Positions 25,557-32,650 of a stretch of 64,000 bases of DNA are shown here, in pieces. The stretch covers positions 186,001 to 250,000 of the forward strand of contig NZ_JAROCB010000005.1 in NCBI RefSeq assembly GCF_030433675.1, written 5' to 3'. Origin of the DNA: Leifsonia virtsii (GTDB taxonomy: Bacteria > Actinomycetota > Actinomycetes > Actinomycetales > Microbacteriaceae). The notes below the pieces were generated by a model, which was not told the origin of the DNA, ran no database searches, and saw only the letters and a list, made by a program, of their open reading frames with translations. Within the stretch, counting starts at the first letter, position 1. The number at the start of each line of letters is the position of its first letter. The translations under genes were made by a program, and so were the position numbers.

Positions 25557-26894
25557 ATGGCGCACGCCCACGTCCATTCGCACGGCCGGTCGGGCCGCGA
25601 GCCGCGCGCACGGGGCCCTCTGCGGGTCGTCGTCGCGGCCATCCTGATCGTGGCCGGGCTGGCGACCGCGGCGGGGCTCGCCCTGCTGTGGCCGGACCAG
25701 GCGAAGGTCGCCGCCGCATCCTCCGGCATCCAGTTCGCGGCGCCCGGCACCACCTTCCCGACGGGACGCATCGTCGCCCTGTCGAAAGACTGCCCTGGCT
25801 ACTTCTCGTCCGGCTCGGCGTCGTCGCAGCCCGGCGACACGCGGGCCTGCCAGATCGCCACTGTGAAGCTTCTCAACGGGAAGGACGAGGGCAAGACCCT
25901 GACGGTGCCGCTCCTCTGGCCGTGGGCGACCGCCGGCGTGCACCCGGGCGACGAACTGGAGTTGATCGTCCCGCCGCAGGTCTCCGGCGCCTCCGCTCAG
26001 ACCGGCGAGGGGGACGCCCCGCAGGGCGTGACCGTGAACGGCGTGGTGAGGGACAACCCGCTGCTGCTGTGGACGCTCCTGTTCGTCGGGATCGTCGTCG
26101 CCGTCGGGCTGCTGCGCGGGCTGATGTCGCTCGTCGCGCTCGGCTTCACCGCGTTCATGATCGTCCAGTTCGTGCTGCCCGCGCTCATCTCCGGCCGGCC
26201 GGGTCTGGCGGTGGGCGTCGTCGGTGCGTCGGCGATCATGTTCGTCGCTCTGTACCTCGCGCACGGACTGTCGGTGCGCACGACCGTCGCCCTGCTCGGC
26301 ACGCTGTTCGGGATCCTGCTGACCGCCGGGATCGCCCAACTCGCCGTCGACTCCACTCATCTCACCGGCGTCAGCGGGGATGTGGGCGGGATGCTCGCCG
26401 GCGCGACCCAGATCGACTTCCGGGGCCTGCTCACCTGCGCCATCGTGATCGCCGGGCTGGGCGTGCTCAACGACGTGACGGTGACGCAGGCCTCGGCCGT
26501 GTGGGAGCTCCGCGCCGCCTCCCCGGAGCTGTCCCGCCGCCAGCTGTTCGCGCGGGCCATGCGCATCGGCCGCGACCACATCGCGTCCACGATCTACACG
26601 ATCGCGTTCGCGTACGCGGGAGCGGCCATGGTGGTCCTGGTCGTGCTCTACCTCTACGACCGCTCGGCGCTCAGCCTCCTGTCGCAGGAGGACCTGGCGG
26701 CCGAGGTGGTCAGGACGCTGTGCAGCGGCATCGGGCTCGTCCTCGCCGTCCCTGTCACCACCGGCATCGCCGCCGCCCTCGTGCCCCGCGAGGTCGTGGT
26801 GCGCGAGGGCGGTGGCGTGATCGAGGCGCTCAAGCTGCGCTGGTACTCCTTCATCCCACGGGCCGCGCCAGAGGAGGCGACGCGGTCGTACTGA
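25557..26894 (+). CDS. YibE/F family multipass membrane protein
   Basis: 445 residues. A His-rich cytoplasmic N-terminus (MAHAHVHSHG), one helix, an extracytoplasmic beta domain (about residues 50-160) and then about seven membrane helices. The YibE/F signatures are GLRGLMSLVALGF-like LLRGLMSLVALGFTAFMIVQ, TGVSGDVGGMLAGATQIDFR and GVLNDVTVTQASAVWELR. The family occurs in many Gram-positives, with no proven biochemical role. GGAGG precedes the ATG. Confidence 0.85.
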   Translation: MAHAHVHSHGRSGREPRARGPLRVVVAAILIVAGLATAAGLALLWPDQAKVAAASSGIQFAAPGTTFPTGRIVALSKDCPGYFSSGSASSQPGDTRACQIATVKLLNGKDEGKTLTVPLLWPWATAGVHPGDELELIVPPQVSGASAQTGEGDAPQGVTVNGVVRDNPLLLWTLLFVGIVVAVGLLRGLMSLVALGFTAFMIVQFVLPALISGRPGLAVGVVGASAIMFVALYLAHGLSVRTTVALLGTLFGILLTAGIAQLAVDSTHLTGVSGDVGGMLAGATQIDFRGLLTCAIVIAGLGVLNDVTVTQASAVWELRAASPELSRRQLFARAMRIGRDHIASTIYTIAFAYAGAAMVVLVVLYLYDRSALSLLSQEDLAAEVVRTLCSGIGLVLAVPVTTGIAAALVPREVVVREGGGVIEALKLRWYSFIPRAAPEEATRSY

Positions 26895-26974
26895 GCGGCC
26901 GGATGGTCCCGCAAGAGGCACCTGGAAGTGCCTTTTGTACGCCTCATTTCACTCACTCACAATGGTGTTACGCA

Positions 26975-26987
26975 CTGATAGTGAGGT
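26975..26987 (+). promoter_or_regulatory. Candidate HxlR-type operator copy 1
   Basis: CTGATAGTGAGGT lies just upstream of the DsbA-like gene. It matches 11 of 13 bases of the reverse complement of 28882-28894, which sits in front of the HxlR and DoxX genes. Confidence 0.45.
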
Positions 26988-26993
26988 AGAAGG

Positions 26994-27683
26994 ATGAGTG
27001 GAGAGGCGGCGGCGACCGACCCCGATCGCCCGGTGGTCATCGAGGTCTGGGCCGATCTGGGCTGCCCGTGGTGCTACGTCGGCAAGCATCGGCTGGAGAA
27101 GGCGATCGCGGGTCGCCCCGACGCGGAGCGGTTCGTGGTCAAGCTGCGGTCGTTCGAGCTGAACCCGGACGCGCCGCACACGCCGGAGACGATCGAGAGC
27201 GCGTTCATCCGCTCGCACGGCGGGAACGCGGAGGCCGTGCTGACAGCGGAGCGCCGCATCCAGGCGCTCGCTCAGCGGGAGGGCTTGCCCTTCTCGCTCG
27301 ACCGGCTCAACGCGAACACCTTCGACTTCCACCGCGTCGTGCACTACGCCGACGAAGCGGGCAAGGGGCTGGAGTTCTTCTCGCGGGCCCAGGACCGCTT
27401 CTTCGCCGGGGAGATCGACCCCTTCGACCCGGACGCTCTCGCGCGGGTGGCCGAGGAGGTCGGCCTCTCGGGCCAGCGGGTGCGAGAGGTGCTGGCGACC
27501 GACGAATACGCGGACGCGGTGCGCGCCGACGGCGAGGAGGGCCGGGAGCTCGGTGTCCAGGGTGTGCCGTTCACGGTGTTCGACCGGCGCTTCGCAGCAT
27601 CGGGCGCCCAGTCCGTGGACGTGTACGCGCAGGCACTCGAGCAGACCGTCGAGGCCTCCGCTTCAGATCCGGCCGCGGGATAG
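26994..27683 (+). CDS. DsbA/FrnE-family thioredoxin-fold oxidoreductase
   Basis: 229 residues. IEVWADLGCPWCYVGKHRLE carries the CPWC active site, a thioredoxin fold with an inserted helical domain (2-hydroxychromene-2-carboxylate isomerase/DsbA group). VQGVPFTVFDRRFAASGAQS has the cis-Pro and C-terminal substrate-binding site typical of FrnE. No signal peptide, so cytosolic. FrnE proteins are linked to oxidative or diamide stress. AAGG precedes the ATG. The next gene begins 51 nt later, and an HxlR regulator is two genes away. Confidence 0.87.
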   Translation: MSGEAAATDPDRPVVIEVWADLGCPWCYVGKHRLEKAIAGRPDAERFVVKLRSFELNPDAPHTPETIESAFIRSHGGNAEAVLTAERRIQALAQREGLPFSLDRLNANTFDFHRVVHYADEAGKGLEFFSRAQDRFFAGEIDPFDPDALARVAEEVGLSGQRVREVLATDEYADAVRADGEEGRELGVQGVPFTVFDRRFAASGAQSVDVYAQALEQTVEASASDPAAG

Positions 27684-27734
27684 TCGCAGCCGCGGCGCCC
27701 GCTCAGAGAGACCAACAGAACACAGAGGAGAACC

Positions 27735-28415
27735 ATGCCCACCATCGCCATCATCGGAGCCGGACGCGGCCTCGGGCTCGCCATCGCCCGCAGGTTCGGA
27801 TCCGAAGGATTCGACGTCGCGCTCATCTCGCGCAGCAAGGACAAGCTCGATGCCCTGGTCGGAGAGCTCGCCTCCGAGGGCATCACGGCCGCGGGCTTCG
27901 CGGCCGACGTCCTCGACCGGCCCGCACTTCGAGCGGCGCTCACGGCCGCGAAGGAGCACTTCGGCGGCATCGACGTGCTGGAGTACTCGCCCGCCGACGC
28001 GTCGGCGGGTCCGCTGGCCCCCGTGGACATCCGCGAGACCACCCCGGAAAACGTGCAGCCCCAGATCGAGTACTACCTCTACGGGGCCATGGCCGCGACG
28101 GAGGTGGTGCTGCCCGAGCTGCTGGCGGCGGGATCCGGCACCCTGCTGTTCACGACCGGCGCAGGATCGGTGTACCCGGTCGCGCAGTACGGCAACGTGA
28201 CGGCCGGTGGGGCGGCGCTGCGCAACTGGGCACTCAACCTGGGCTCCGCGCTGGCCGGGACCGGTGTGCACGTGGCCCACATCGCGATCGCGCTGATGAT
28301 CTCGGACGAAGCGCCGGCCTCCGGCCTGGACTGGCTCCCTGCGGCCGAGATCGCCCCGCTGTACTGGGACCTGCACCACACCCGCGCGGTGCACGAGCTG
28401 GTCGTCAAGAAGTGA
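27735..28415 (+). CDS. Atypical SDR-fold NAD(P)-binding protein
   Basis: 226 residues. The Rossmann start is IIGAGRGLGLAIARRFGSEG and LISRSKDKLDAL binds the cofactor. The usual NNAG is replaced by EYSPADASAG, and the catalytic YxxxK is absent: VYPVAQYGNVTAGGAALRNW has no Lys at either possible register. It may bind NAD(P) without classical SDR catalysis, or act as a sensor or reductase with another acid. AGAGGAG-like site before the ATG. It overlaps the convergent HxlR gene by 11 nt. Confidence 0.75.
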   Translation: MPTIAIIGAGRGLGLAIARRFGSEGFDVALISRSKDKLDALVGELASEGITAAGFAADVLDRPALRAALTAAKEHFGGIDVLEYSPADASAGPLAPVDIRETTPENVQPQIEYYLYGAMAATEVVLPELLAAGSGTLLFTTGAGSVYPVAQYGNVTAGGAALRNWALNLGSALAGTGVHVAHIAIALMISDEAPASGLDWLPAAEIAPLYWDLHHTRAVHELVVKK

Positions 28416-28845
28416 CGGCGCTGCCGGTCGGCCGGGGCGAGGCGCCGTGCGCCTTCTCCCGGCCGACCCCGCTGCGCTCGTGAGCCGCCCGGCTCGCGGC
28501 GACGTCCTCGTAGTGGGTCGCGGCCCAGGACGCCATCGACAGCACCGCATCCAGCAGCGAGCGGCCGAGGTCGGTCAGCTCGTACACGACGCGCGGTGGA
28601 ACCTCCGGGAACGCGGTCCGCGTGAGCAGGCCGTCGCGCTCCAGGGCCTTGAGCGTGACGGTGAGCATCCGCTGCGAGATGCCGGGGATGCTGGCCAGGA
28701 GATCGGAGTAGCGCAGGGGCTCGCCGCCGAGGGTGCTGATCACCAGCATCGTCCACTTGTCGCCGATCCGATCCAGCACCTCGCGGATGAACGCGCTCTC
28801 GGACGGCCAGGCGCGGCACGGGCCGCTCAACGTCCTGTTGGCCAC
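28405..28845 (-). CDS. HxlR family transcriptional regulator
   Basis: 146 residues of winged helix. FIREVLDRIGDKWTMLVIST and LRYSDLLASIPGISQRMLTV through LKALERDGLLTR are the HxlR signature. Four GTG/ATG-type starts crowd here; GTG 28845 is favoured because GGAGG ends 8 nt upstream. Such regulators respond to aldehydes, quinones or redox stress. It is divergent from DoxX, with a motif shared with the DsbA promoter, so it likely controls both. Confidence 0.85.
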   Translation of the reverse strand: MANRTLSGPCRAWPSESAFIREVLDRIGDKWTMLVISTLGGEPLRYSDLLASIPGISQRMLTVTLKALERDGLLTRTAFPEVPPRVVYELTDLGRSLLDAVLSMASWAATHYEDVAASRAAHERSGVGREKAHGASPRPTGSAVTS

Positions 28846-28881
28846 CGTCACCACCTCCCTCTAGTTCCTGATCTGACTGTA

Positions 28882-28894
28882 ACCACACTACCAG
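28882..28894 (-). promoter_or_regulatory. Candidate HxlR-type operator copy 2
   Basis: On the minus strand CTGGTAGTGTGGT, matching 26975-26987 at 11 of 13 positions. On the plus strand it sits in a direct repeat GTAAC-N10-GTAAC (28879-28898) between HxlR and DoxX. Confidence 0.45.
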
Positions 28895-28927
28895 TAACTA
28901 AAAAACCCGTCCCGAAGGAGCCCCCTC

Positions 28928-29299
28928 ATGTTGATCGCCTACTGGATCATCGCCGGCCTGCTGGCCCTGGCCTACCTCGCCGCAGGGACGCAAAAGGCGT
29001 TCCGCGCCCCTGACAAGCTCGTCGCGCCGGGCATCGGCTGGGCGAAGGACATGCCGCTTCCGGTGGTCCGGCTCATCGGCGTCGCCGAAGTGCTCGGGGC
29101 CGTCGGGCTGATCCTGCCGCCGCTCACCGGCATCGCACCGATCCTCGCCCCTATCGCGGCGCTCGGGCTCATCGTTCTCCAGGTGGCCGCGATCGTCTTC
29201 CACCTGATCCGCCGCGAGGCCAAGGCGCTGCCCATGAACCTCGTGCTCCTCCTGGCGGCGGTGGCCGTCGCGGTGCTCGGCTTCCTCCTCTGGGGCTGA
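28928..29299 (+). CDS. DoxX family membrane protein
   Basis: 123 residues with four predicted helices. GLLALAYLAAGTQKAF, MPLPVVRLIGVAEVLGAVGL and PILAPIAALGLIVLQVAA are DoxX/DoxX-like motifs. AAGGAG precedes the ATG. Members of this fold are linked to quinone chemistry and redox stress, with SodA and thiol partners in mycobacteria. That suits its association with a DsbA-like protein and HxlR. Confidence 0.83.
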   Translation: MLIAYWIIAGLLALAYLAAGTQKAFRAPDKLVAPGIGWAKDMPLPVVRLIGVAEVLGAVGLILPPLTGIAPILAPIAALGLIVLQVAAIVFHLIRREAKALPMNLVLLLAAVAVAVLGFLLWG

Positions 29300-29343
29300 G
29301 CCGAGCCGTCGGCCGCCGCTGCCAGGTCAGCGTCTCGTCGCGC

Positions 29344-29913
29344 TCAGGAGGCGACGGCGAATCCGCCGGTCCAGGAGATCCGCTCCGCAGCCGCGAGGGT
29401 GATCTGCAGGAAGCCGATGGCCTCGAGCTCGCGGGCGCGCTTCAGCGAACCGGCGTCGATGGCGCGGAGGCCGCCTGCCAGGACGATCTCGGTCAGGGTC
29501 GCCTTGGCGCTGTCGTCGTCGCCCGCGATCAGGACCGTGGTGGGGAGGCCGCCGACCGTCTTCGAGGACAGGGTCGCCGCGAAGGTGGTGTTGAACGCCT
29601 TCAGGACCGTCGCACCGGGAACCTTGCTCGCGATCATGGCGGCGGCGGAGCCGTCGGCCGGGACGACGAGGCCGTCGAAGGTGGCGAAGTCGAGCGGGTT
29701 GGTGATGTCGACGATGGTCTTGCCGGCCAGGGCGTCGCCATAGGTGGCGATGACCGCGTCGACCTCGGGATACGGCACGGCTAACACGACGATCTCGCCG
29801 TTGATCGCATCCCCCTCGCGCCCGGCGTACTCGACGGTGTTGCCGCCGGACGCGACGACGCCGCCGATCGCGTTCGCCATGTTGCCCTTGCCGATGATCG
29901 TGACGGTGGTCAT
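29344..29913 (-). CDS. NADPH-dependent F420 reductase-like NADP oxidoreductase
   Basis: 189 residues of Rossmann fold. IIGKGNMANAIGGVVASGG is the coenzyme loop; EIVVLAVPYPEVDAVI, TIVDITNPLDF and KAFNTTFA follow the FNO (F420H2:NADP oxidoreductase) family order. It ends in ISWTGGFAVAS. It transfers hydride between NADP and F420 or another acceptor. It is divergent from a MarR gene with two related dyads in the gap, so MarR is its likely repressor. Confidence 0.83.
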   Translation of the reverse strand: MTTVTIIGKGNMANAIGGVVASGGNTVEYAGREGDAINGEIVVLAVPYPEVDAVIATYGDALAGKTIVDITNPLDFATFDGLVVPADGSAAAMIASKVPGATVLKAFNTTFAATLSSKTVGGLPTTVLIAGDDDSAKATLTEIVLAGGLRAIDAGSLKRARELEAIGFLQITLAAAERISWTGGFAVAS

Positions 29914-29938
29914 TGTCTTCCTCTTTCCGGCCGAAGCC

Positions 29939-29958
29939 TTAGTTGAATCTTCAACTAA
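29939..29958. promoter_or_regulatory. MarR operator A (perfect dyad)
   Basis: TTAGTTGA-ATCT-TCAACTAA, exact 8-bp half-sites, between the FNO-like and MarR genes. It has the same layout as operator B 32 bp downstream. Confidence 0.7.
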
Positions 29959-29973
29959 ATGTAGATCGGCTTT

Positions 29974-29987
29974 CTTGAAGCGTCAAG
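29974..29987. promoter_or_regulatory. MarR operator B
   Basis: CTTGA-AGCG-TCAAG, flanked by TT and TAA to give TTnCTTGA-N4-TCAAGTAA-like half-sites as in operator A. It precedes the MarR -10. Confidence 0.6.
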
Positions 29988-29995
29988 TAAATGGG

Positions 29996-30001
29996 TAGAA
30001 T
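29996..30001 (+). promoter_or_regulatory. Candidate -10 (TAGAAT) of the MarR gene
   Basis: TAGAAT is 7 nt before the ATG at 30009 and next to operator B. Leaderless start and autoregulation are inferred. Confidence 0.5.
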
Positions 30002-30008
30002 GGTCTCC

Positions 30009-30521
30009 ATGACGAGTGCAAAAGACGACGAGACGCGCCGCGCGGCGTGGCTCGGCCTCGTCGCGCTCACCCAGGTGCTGCCGCCGGTGCTCGACAGTCA
30101 CGCCTCGCGCGACTCCGCCTCCACGCACTACGAGTACTTCGTGCTCACCCGGCTCGCCGAAGAGCCGGGGCGGCGGATGCGGCTCAGCGCGCTCGCCGCG
30201 GCGACCAACGCCTCGGTCTCCCGTCTCAGCCACGTCATCACGCGCCTGGAGTCCCGCGCCCTGGTGGAACGGGTCCCCTGCGAGGAGGACGGCCGGGCGA
30301 CGAACGCGGTTCTCACCGCCGCGGGCGCGGAACTCGTTTCGAACGCGGCCCCCGGACAGCTCGAACTGGTCCGCGAGCGGCTGCTCGGCTCGCTGACCCC
30401 GGCTCAGGTGGAGCAGCTGGCCGAGATCTCGACCGCCCTGATCGGCAGCATCGACCCGGCCCGCAAGCCGAGCGACGTGTGCGAGTCGGTCGTGCAGGCG
30501 GCCGAGTCCCGGGGCGCGTGA
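30009..30521 (+). CDS. MarR family transcriptional regulator
   Basis: 170 residues. The winged helix holds MRLSALAAATNASVSRLSHV through ITRLESRALVERVPCEEDGR, with the wing DGRATNAVLTAAG. The ATG at 30009 is chosen by the TAGAAT 7 nt upstream; an earlier in-frame ATG at 29991 would lie inside operator sequence. It probably represses itself and the divergent NADP oxidoreductase through the two dyads. Confidence 0.85.
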   Translation: MTSAKDDETRRAAWLGLVALTQVLPPVLDSHASRDSASTHYEYFVLTRLAEEPGRRMRLSALAAATNASVSRLSHVITRLESRALVERVPCEEDGRATNAVLTAAGAELVSNAAPGQLELVRERLLGSLTPAQVEQLAEISTALIGSIDPARKPSDVCESVVQAAESRGA

Positions 30522-30541
30522 CCGCGGGGGAGTAGCGGGCG

Positions 30542-30571
30542 TCTGCTGTCAGCAGTACTGCTCACAGCAGA
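30542..30571. promoter_or_regulatory. 30-bp tandem dyad upstream of the clpP pair (PopR-like site)
   Basis: The left half TCTGCTGTCAGCAGT and right half ACTGCTCACAGCAGA are inverted copies differing at one pair. Each half is itself a dyad CTGCT-N3-AGCAG. The known PopR activator site of Streptomyces clpP3-clpP4 is TCTGCC-N3-GGCAGA. The dyad centre is 57 nt from the clpP start, suiting an activator. Confidence 0.7.
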
Positions 30572-30613
30572 GGCACCTGCCGGATCGGCGAAGCCGTGTG
30601 CACTGTGGATCGC

Positions 30614-31243
30614 ATGAGCGAATCCCCGAAAGTGCCGAACTTCTCCGAAGCCGTGCGACGGCAGCTGTACGAGCGCCGCGTCCTCGTCCTGGACGGTCCC
30701 CTGGACGACGACAACGGGACGCTGATCGCGACGCAGCTGATCAGCCTGGCCGCGGAGGACGAGTCCGCCGACATCTCCCTCTGGATCCACTCGCCGGGCG
30801 GCTCCGTGCCGGCGATGCTCGCGATCCGCGACATCATGCACACCATCCCCAACGATGTGTCGACGCTGGTGTTCGGCATCGCCTACAGCGCCGGGCAGTT
30901 CCTGCTCTCGGCGGGGACCAAGGGCAAGCGGAAGGCCTTCCCCAACTCCCGCGTGCTGCTCCACCAGGGCTCGGCGGGAATCGCCGGTACCGCCGTCGAC
31001 ATCGAGCTCCAGGCGGACGACCTCCGCCACACGCGCGACACCGTGCTGTCCCTCATCGCCGAAGACACCGGCCAGCCGTTCCCGAGGGTCTTCGAGGACT
31101 CGCTCCACGACCACTGGTACACCGCCGAGGAGGCGCGCGAGTACGGCTTCGTCGACACGATCGTCCGGTCGTTCGGCCAGTTCAGGCCGTCGGCGAAGAG
31201 CGTTGCGGGCTTCGGCCGACCGAGCGAGGGAGACGAGCGATGA
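30614..31243 (+). CDS. clpP: ATP-dependent Clp protease proteolytic subunit (catalytically complete)
   Basis: A 209-residue ClpP serine protease subunit. The triad looks intact: Ser92 in FGIAYSAGQFLL, His117 in RVLLHQGSAG and Asp162 in VFEDSLHDHW. LWIHSPGGSVPAMLAIRDIM is the substrate-cleft strand. It degrades unfolded proteins in a 14-mer with ClpX or ClpC. The ATG at 30614 has no ribosome site, so a leaderless start is possible. The stop overlaps the second clpP (ATGA). No clpX or tig is near, so this is an accessory rather than the housekeeping clpP pair. Confidence 0.88.
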   Translation: MSESPKVPNFSEAVRRQLYERRVLVLDGPLDDDNGTLIATQLISLAAEDESADISLWIHSPGGSVPAMLAIRDIMHTIPNDVSTLVFGIAYSAGQFLLSAGTKGKRKAFPNSRVLLHQGSAGIAGTAVDIELQADDLRHTRDTVLSLIAEDTGQPFPRVFEDSLHDHWYTAEEAREYGFVDTIVRSFGQFRPSAKSVAGFGRPSEGDER

Positions 31244-31826
31244 GCAGCTACACCATCCCCAACGTCATCGCCGAGCACCCCCGCGGCGAGCGGATCATGG
31301 ACGTGTACTCGCACCTGCTCACCGAGCGGATCGTCTACCTGGGCACCGCGATCGACGCGGGTGTCGCCAACGCGATGATCGCGCAGCTCCTCCACCTCGA
31401 GTCCAGCAGCCCGGACCGCGACATCCAGCTCTACATCAACTGCGAGGGCGGTGACCCGAGCGCCATGCTCGCGATCTACGACACTATGCAGTTCATCCGG
31501 CCCCAGGTGGCGACGACGTGCGTCGGTCAGGCGGTCGCCGTGGGCGCAGTGCTCCTCGCGGCGGGCGCGCCGGGGAAGCGTGCCGCGCTGCCCCACGCGC
31601 GCATCGTCCTCCATCAGCCCGCTGCCCAGGGGGGGGAGCCATCCCGGACCTGATCCTCCAGGCCGACGAGGTCGTGCGCATGCGGGCCGACATCGAGGAC
31701 GTCCTCACCCGTCACACCGCGCAGACCGCGGAGACTCTGCGAGCCGACACGGACCACGACCGGGTGTTCACCGCGGCCTCCGCGCGCGACTACGGACTCG
31801 TCGACCAGGTGATCGAACGGCGGTGA
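31240..31826 (+). pseudogene. Second ClpP-like subunit lacking the catalytic Ser and frameshifted in a G-run
   Basis: ClpP fold without catalytic serine: TTCVGQAVAVGAVLLAAGAP has Ala100 where ClpP has Ser (GQAASMG). His (RIVLHQPAAQ) and the later Asp (RADTDHD) remain. Frame 0 runs from 31240 to a stop at 31653; the conserved continuation AIPDLILQADEVVRMRADIE is in the -1 frame and ends at 31826. The switch lies in eight Gs at 31629-31636. One extra G would give 195 residues. It may be a sequencing error, true pseudogene, or slippage. The serine loss itself suggests a ClpR-like structural subunit. Confidence 0.8.
31629..31636 (+). other. Eight-G homopolymer at the clpP2 frameshift
   Basis: Frame 0 reads CAG GGG GGG GAG; a -1 shift reads on as GGA GCC ATC, restoring the conserved ClpP segment. 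G-GGG-GGG is also a canonical slippery heptamer, so an indel and ribosomal or transcriptional slippage are all possible. Confidence 0.8.
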
Positions 31827-32650
31827 GACGAGGCGTACGGCCGGAGCGTGGTCCAGAAGGTCTCGACGAGCCGTTCCTGGTTTCGCGGTTCGAGGGCGTC
31901 CGCGCTCGGCGCGACGACGCGGCCGCCCTCCAGGTAGGAGCCGCTCGGGACGTCGGCCTCCGCCGCGTGGAGCACCCGGGCAGCGCCTTCCGTGGCCGGA
32001 CCGCCGATCCGTCCCATCATCGCCGAGCTGAGCGGGGTGTCGTTCAGCCCGGGGCACAGCGCGACCACGGTCGGGCCGCCGGGCGCGATCTCCCCGGCGA
32101 GCAGGCGCGACCAGGCGACCATGGTCAGCTTGGACCGCGCGTATGCCGTGACCGGGGTGTAGTCGCGCTCCAGAGCGAGGTCGTCCCAGTCGAAGTGCTC
32201 GACCCGGTGCGCCGACGAGCCGACGTTCACGATGCGCCCACCCTCTGCCAGCGACGGCATGAGGAGCCGCGTCAGCAGGGCCGGCGCGAGCGCGTTGACC
32301 TGGAGGGTGCGCTCGAAGCCGTCACGGGTCAGCACTCGCGTCGGCGCACCGGGAACGCCGGCGTTGTTCACCAGGAGGTCGACCCGGGATCCGCCGACCA
32401 GCGTCCGCACGCTCGCTGCGAGGGCGACCACGTCGTCGAGCCGAGAGAAGTCCGCCGAGAGGTACTCCACGGTTCCGCGCGCGACGGCGTTCAGCGCGGC
32501 GAGCAGCGCTCCGACGGACGCGGGCGCCTCCGGACCCTGGACGATCAGGCGCTCGCACCGCGGCGCGATCCGCAGCGCCGCCTCGCGGCCGATGCCGCTG
32601 GTCGCACCGGTCAGCACCACGGTGCCGAAGCGCGTCGACCCCCGGCTCAT
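31790..32650 (-). CDS. Short-chain dehydrogenase/reductase
   Basis: 286 residues. TVVLTGATSGIGREAALRIA (TGxxxGIG), LLVNNAGVPG (NNAG), the VGSSAHR serine and YARSKLTM (YxxxK) are all present, a full classical or retinol-dehydrogenase-like SDR. It is the last gene of a four-gene minus-strand operon and overlaps the preceding hydrolase by ATGA. Its 3' end overlaps the ClpP-like gene by 37 nt. Substrate unknown. Confidence 0.85.
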   Translation of the reverse strand: MSRGSTRFGTVVLTGATSGIGREAALRIAPRCERLIVQGPEAPASVGALLAALNAVARGTVEYLSADFSRLDDVVALAASVRTLVGGSRVDLLVNNAGVPGAPTRVLTRDGFERTLQVNALAPALLTRLLMPSLAEGGRIVNVGSSAHRVEHFDWDDLALERDYTPVTAYARSKLTMVAWSRLLAGEIAPGGPTVVALCPGLNDTPLSSAMMGRIGGPATEGAARVLHAAEADVPSGSYLEGGRVVAPSADALEPRNQERLVETFWTTLRPYASSHRRSITWSTSP

